Of a stretch of 36,615 nt of DNA, positions 33,459 to 36,615 are shown in pieces. Below the pieces are notes generated by a model. That model saw nothing but the letters and a program-made list of their open reading frames with translations, did no database searches and was not told the origin of the DNA. Both the position numbers and the translations under genes were made by a program. Each line of letters opens with the position of its first letter. Positions within the stretch are counted from its first letter, which is position 1. Where the stretch lies: the NCBI RefSeq assembly GCF_017115165.1, contig NZ_JABXKF010000075.1, positions 1-36,615 on the forward strand. Direction: 5' to 3'. This stretch comes from Nostoc sp. LPT. GTDB lineage: Bacteria; Cyanobacteriota; Cyanobacteriia; Cyanobacteriales; Nostocaceae.

Positions 33459-34793
33459 GTGGGAAAAATACAATTCATAGATAGACTGCGATTGGGTTTC
33501 GCGGTGTCAGTGGCAAAAAGTGTGACCTTTATTGTGCGATCGCTCCGTCTGGGTGCTGCTAGTGTGTTACCAGGCTCGATTGCTCGTCGCATAGAACCCC
33601 GACTCTTACAATTATTGAGTCAACAAGTTAAAAACGGAGTGATTTTAATTGCTGGTACTAACGGCAAAACCACTACAGCGCTGCTTTTATGCACGATATT
33701 AGAACGCAGCGGTTTTCGCATCACTCATAATTCTACAGGTGCAAATCTGGAAAATGGTTTGATGACAGCGCTGTTGGAAAGCACCAACCTGTTAGGAACG
33801 CTAAATACTGATTACGCCATTTTGGAAGTTGATGAAAATATTGTCCCCAGAGTATTAACGCCACTCCAACCGCGAATTATTCTCTGTTTAAACTTGTTCC
33901 GCGACCAACTCGATAGGTACGGAGAAGTAGACACAATTAGTAAGCGTTGGACAAAAGTTATTTCTACACTACCAGCAGAAACGGTGGTAATTCCCAATGC
34001 TGATGACCCGACTTTATCTCACCTCGGTCAGCAGTTACCCCAACGGGTGTTATTCTTTGGCTTGAATGAACCAAAACATTATCTAGAAGCTATTCCTCAC
34101 GCTGTTGATTCTATCTATTGTCCCAAATGTGGGCATTCTCTAGATTACAAGGGTGTTTATTTGTCTCATTTGGGAGATTTTACTTGTCCCAAGTGTGGTT
34201 TTAGTAAAAGTAAGCCGACTCTGGAAAGTAGTGAATGGTCGCAAATTCTGGTTGGTTTGTACAACAAATACAATACTTTGGCGGCTGCAACTGCGGCTAT
34301 TGAGTTAGGGGTTGATGAAGCAACAATCAGAGATACTATTAACAATTTCCAAGCTGCTTTTGGTCGGGCTGAAGATTTAGTAATTAATGGTAAACGAGTG
34401 CGAATATTGTTATCCAAAAATCCTGTAGGAACGAATGAAACCATTCGCGTAGTTACTCAAAGCACAGATAAAACTACACTGCTAGTATTGAACGATCGCA
34501 CGCCCGATGGCACTGATGTATCCTGGATTTGGGACGTAGATACCGAGAAATTAGTCGAACGCGGTGGGACTTTAATAGTGAGTGGCGATCGCGTCTACGA
34601 TATGGCACTACGTCTACGTTACAGCCAAAAGTCCCCTGAGAGTAACTTAAATTTGATAGTCGAAGAAGATTTGCGACAGGCGATCGCTACTGCATTAGAG
34701 CATACACCAGAGAATGAAACTCTGCATATTCTGCCTACCTACTCAGCCATGCTAGAAGTGCGAGAAGTCCTCACTGGTCGTAAAATTCTTTAA
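33459..34793 (+). CDS. murT: Lipid II isoglutaminyl synthase subunit MurT
   Basis: 444 residues. Mur-ligase ATP loop AGTNGKTTT (65-73), followed by HNSTGANLENGL, LEVDEN and NLFRDQLDRYGE, which are MurT signatures. A four-Cys zinc ribbon (C221-x2-C224 and C243-x2-C246) is inserted in the central domain, as in characterised MurT. The C-terminal DUF1727 region has FGRAEDLVINGKRVRILLSK NP and LNDRTPDGTDVSWIWD. With GatD it converts D-Glu of the peptidoglycan stem of lipid II to D-isoglutamine, using ATP and glutamine. The start is a GTG with weak upstream signals. gatD follows after 76 bases, an operon arrangement conserved in Gram-positive bacteria. Confidence 0.93.
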   Translation: MGKIQFIDRLRLGFAVSVAKSVTFIVRSLRLGAASVLPGSIARRIEPRLLQLLSQQVKNGVILIAGTNGKTTTALLLCTILERSGFRITHNSTGANLENGLMTALLESTNLLGTLNTDYAILEVDENIVPRVLTPLQPRIILCLNLFRDQLDRYGEVDTISKRWTKVISTLPAETVVIPNADDPTLSHLGQQLPQRVLFFGLNEPKHYLEAIPHAVDSIYCPKCGHSLDYKGVYLSHLGDFTCPKCGFSKSKPTLESSEWSQILVGLYNKYNTLAAATAAIELGVDEATIRDTINNFQAAFGRAEDLVINGKRVRILLSKNPVGTNETIRVVTQSTDKTTLLVLNDRTPDGTDVSWIWDVDTEKLVERGGTLIVSGDRVYDMALRLRYSQKSPESNLNLIVEEDLRQAIATALEHTPENETLHILPTYSAMLEVREVLTGRKIL

Positions 34794-34869
34794 ATTTGTC
34801 ATTTGTCATTGGTTATTTTTCATCAGTTATTTTCTATGCCTCATGTCCCATGCCCCATTCCCAAAATTT

Positions 34870-35685
34870 ATGACTTCTCAAAATTTAGAATTAACGATAG
34901 GTTGGTTGTACCCGACGCTGATGAGTACTTATGGCGATCGCGGTAATGTAATTACTATAGAACGTCGCGCTCAGTGGCGGGGATACGATGTGAAAGTATT
35001 ATCCCTAGATCAAAATGCCACAGCCGCAGATATTAAAACTGTAGATGTAATCGTTGGTGGTGGCGCACAAGACCGTCAGCAAGAAATTGTCATGCGTGAT
35101 TTGCAAGGTGCGAAAGCTGATGCAATGCGCGACAAAATCGAAAATGGAACACCAGGAGTATTTACTTGTGGTTCACCCCAATTACTGGGACATTATTATG
35201 AACCAGGCTTGGGACAACGGATTGATGGTTTGGGAATACTCGATTTAGTTTCCGTGCATCCTGGTGAAAATACTAAGCGCTGTATTGGCAACTTAGTAAT
35301 TGAAGTGACAGCTTCCCGTTTGGCGCGAGATTTAAAAGAGATGACGGGTAGCACACCATATTTGGTAGGCTTTGAAAATCACGGCGGACGTACCAAGCTG
35401 GGAAAAGTGGAAGCTTTGGGGCGAGTGGTGTACGGCTTGGGAAATAATGGTGAAGATGGGACAGAAGGAGCATTTTATCAGAATGCGATCGCTACTTATT
35501 CCCACGGGCCATTGTTACCGAAAAATCCTTTTGTCGCCGATTGGTTAATTCAAACAGCGCTGCGGCTAAAGTATCAGCAGGAAATCACCTTAACACCTTT
35601 TGACGACAGCCTCGCTGCACAAGCACGAGAAGCGATGTTTAAGCGATTGAAAGTGAGTTTACCAAGTGCTGCGGCGGCGAAATAA
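34870..35685 (+). CDS. gatD: Lipid II isoglutaminyl synthase glutaminase subunit GatD
   Basis: 271 residues from the ATG at 34870. The frame extends to an ATG at 34843 inside a short CATGCCCC-type repeat, which is not a likely start. Class I glutamine amidotransferase features of the CobB/CobQ-like type: GWLYPTLMSTYGDRGN, GGGAQDRQQE, nucleophile Cys100 in VFTCGSPQLLG, and His212 in TYSHGPLLPKNP. It supplies ammonia to MurT for amidation of lipid II. No third-residue Glu is certain, as in other GatD proteins with a Cys-His dyad. Directly downstream of murT on the same strand. Confidence 0.93.
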   Translation: MTSQNLELTIGWLYPTLMSTYGDRGNVITIERRAQWRGYDVKVLSLDQNATAADIKTVDVIVGGGAQDRQQEIVMRDLQGAKADAMRDKIENGTPGVFTCGSPQLLGHYYEPGLGQRIDGLGILDLVSVHPGENTKRCIGNLVIEVTASRLARDLKEMTGSTPYLVGFENHGGRTKLGKVEALGRVVYGLGNNGEDGTEGAFYQNAIATYSHGPLLPKNPFVADWLIQTALRLKYQQEITLTPFDDSLAAQAREAMFKRLKVSLPSAAAAK

Positions 35686-35768
35686 CCTCAGTTCGCTGAT
35701 TAAGCCTCTCTCCGTGTCAGGGAAAGGTTTGGAGAGGGGTCAAATTTGACATAAAGCAAGAGGAAAGC

Positions 35769-36392
35769 ATGACTCAAACCTTACGCAAACTAGTAACATT
35801 TGATGAATTTATTACTTGGTATCCAGAAAACTCACAACGACGCTATGAACTGCATGATGGGGTAATTGTTGAAATGGCTCCTCCCACAGGTGAACATGAA
35901 CAGATTGTTGGATTTTTAGTTGGGGAAATAGTTACAGAATACAAACGTTTAAAACTACCTTATTTCATCCCCAAAACAGCTTTCATTAAACCGACTCAGA
36001 GCGAAGCAGCTTACTCACCAGATGTACTGTTGTTGAATAACTCTAATTTAGTAAATGAATCTCTGTGGAAAAAAGAATCTACTGTAAGCCAAGCGGCATC
36101 AATTCCTTTAGTAATTGAGGTGGTAAGTACCAACTGGCGAGACGACTATTTTACCAAAGCAGGTAAATACGAAGAGGTCGGAATACCTGAATACTGGATT
36201 GTAGACTATCTAGGTTTAGGTGGTAGGCGCTTTATTGGCAATCCTAAACAACCAACTATCTCGCTTTACCAATTAATTGAAAGTGAGTATCAGGTTAGGC
36301 AATTTAGAGGAAATGACCGCATTCAGTCGCCAGCGTTCCCAGAGTTGAATTTAACTGCTGAACAGATTTTTCAAGCTGGAGAAGTCGCGTAA
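35769..36392 (+). CDS. Uma2 family (DUF820) PD-(D/E)XK nuclease-fold protein
   Basis: 207 residues. The DUF820 order is complete: FDEFITWYPENSQRRYELHDG, GEHEQIVGFLVGEI, the restriction-fold acid YSPDVLLL, PLVIEVVSTNW, and KYEEVGIPEYWIVD. The fold is that of type II endonucleases, and the family is strongly expanded in cyanobacteria; real substrates are unknown. GAGGAAA lies before the ATG. It is 83 bases after gatD but probably separate. The stop is followed at once by a 21-base tandem repeat. Confidence 0.88.
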   Translation: MTQTLRKLVTFDEFITWYPENSQRRYELHDGVIVEMAPPTGEHEQIVGFLVGEIVTEYKRLKLPYFIPKTAFIKPTQSEAAYSPDVLLLNNSNLVNESLWKKESTVSQAASIPLVIEVVSTNWRDDYFTKAGKYEEVGIPEYWIVDYLGLGGRRFIGNPKQPTISLYQLIESEYQVRQFRGNDRIQSPAFPELNLTAEQIFQAGEVA

Positions 36393-36418
36393 AAAACGGC
36401 TAAAGAAGTAAAAGAACC

Positions 36419-36615
36419 ATCAAAGACTCATTCACGAGTATCAAAGACTCGTCCGCGAGTATTAAAGACTCATCAGCGAGTATCAAAAACTCATCGGCGA
36501 GTATCAAAAACTCATCGGCGAGTATCAAAGACTCATTCACGAGTATCAAAGACTCATTCACGAGTATCAAAGACTCGTCCGCGAGTATCAAAGACTCGTC
36601 CGCGAGTATCAAAGA
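36419..36615. repeat. 21-bp minisatellite running off the window end
   Basis: Nine full copies of ATCAAAGACTCRTYCRCGAGT and a partial tenth at the edge. Each unit contains the arms ACTC and GAGT as a small dyad, so each could form a hairpin. Variation is limited to the centre of the dyad, one G/A and one C/T. The length is a multiple of three, so all frames are open: IKDSSAS or SKTHSRV type heptads on the plus strand and LILADES heptads on the minus strand. No start codon with a ribosome site is visible, so coding is not supported. Confidence 0.85.

Noticed and set aside
36400..36612. Minus-strand gene of LILADES heptads
   Set aside because: The open frame follows from a repeat length divisible by three; plus-strand frames are open too. 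No ribosome site or non-repeat sequence supports it.
36419..36615. CRISPR array
   Set aside because: The 21-base units are directly adjacent, with no unique spacers, and the whole unit is repeated. It is a tandem minisatellite.

Overview
The window is chromosomal DNA from a cyanobacterium, most likely a filamentous heterocyst-type lineage (Nostoc/Anabaena/Calothrix group). The evidence is the many GCGATCGC (HIP1) octamers, heptanucleotide short tandem repeats, and several families that are typically cyanobacterial: DUF1822, DUF928, CHAT-CHASE2, a CYP120-type P450 and a thylakoid PSI accumulation factor. No rRNA, tRNA or CRISPR array was recognised. Genus-level assignment is inference.

Region 1 (1-7.4 kb, all minus strand) is a compact cluster. 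In transcription order it holds a sigma-70-like factor, a DUF1822 protein, a CHAT caspase-like protease fused to a membrane CHASE2 sensor, a secreted DUF928 protein, and two tandem filamentous-haemagglutinin-type (two-partner secretion) exoproteins that are both C-terminally truncated. A small inverted-repeat element sits between DUF928 and the first exoprotein. The composition suggests a signalling module that senses the periplasm and controls surface proteins. It is the best candidate in the window for a poorly described system.

Region 2 (7.4-20.8 kb) starts with a long AT-rich gap containing a decayed fatty-acyl-AMP ligase remnant. Then come a penicillin-acylase-type Ntn hydrolase, a von Willebrand A protein with an SLH-like N-terminus, an alpha/beta hydrolase, a cytoplasmic GH13 alpha-amylase, a 42-residue small protein with its own ribosome site and terminator, a histidine-kinase remnant, an orphan FecCD permease, a repeat-rich spacer with a 20-bp inverted-repeat element, a serpin, and a NrdG-like radical SAM protein preceded by a strong hairpin.

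Region 3 (20.9-24.5 kb) is an accessory island. A broken gene with an A1S_2505-like part and a SLOG/YpsA-like part lies upstream of two overlapping genes that each encode two TIR-like domains. The same transposon end occurs at 20992, 23827 and (inverted) 24209, so insertion-sequence ends bracket the TIR genes. The 23827-24209 element is a decayed DDE insertion sequence sitting inside another broken gene.

Region 4 (24.5-36.6 kb) holds a secreted RTX calcium-binding protein with Tyr-rich loop repeats, a solitary urtE, a membrane protein, a CYP120-type P450, a DedA protein, several cyanobacterial hypotheticals, the PSI accumulation factor, the murT-gatD pair for lipid II amidation, a Uma2-type nuclease-fold protein, and a 21-bp minisatellite running off the window end.
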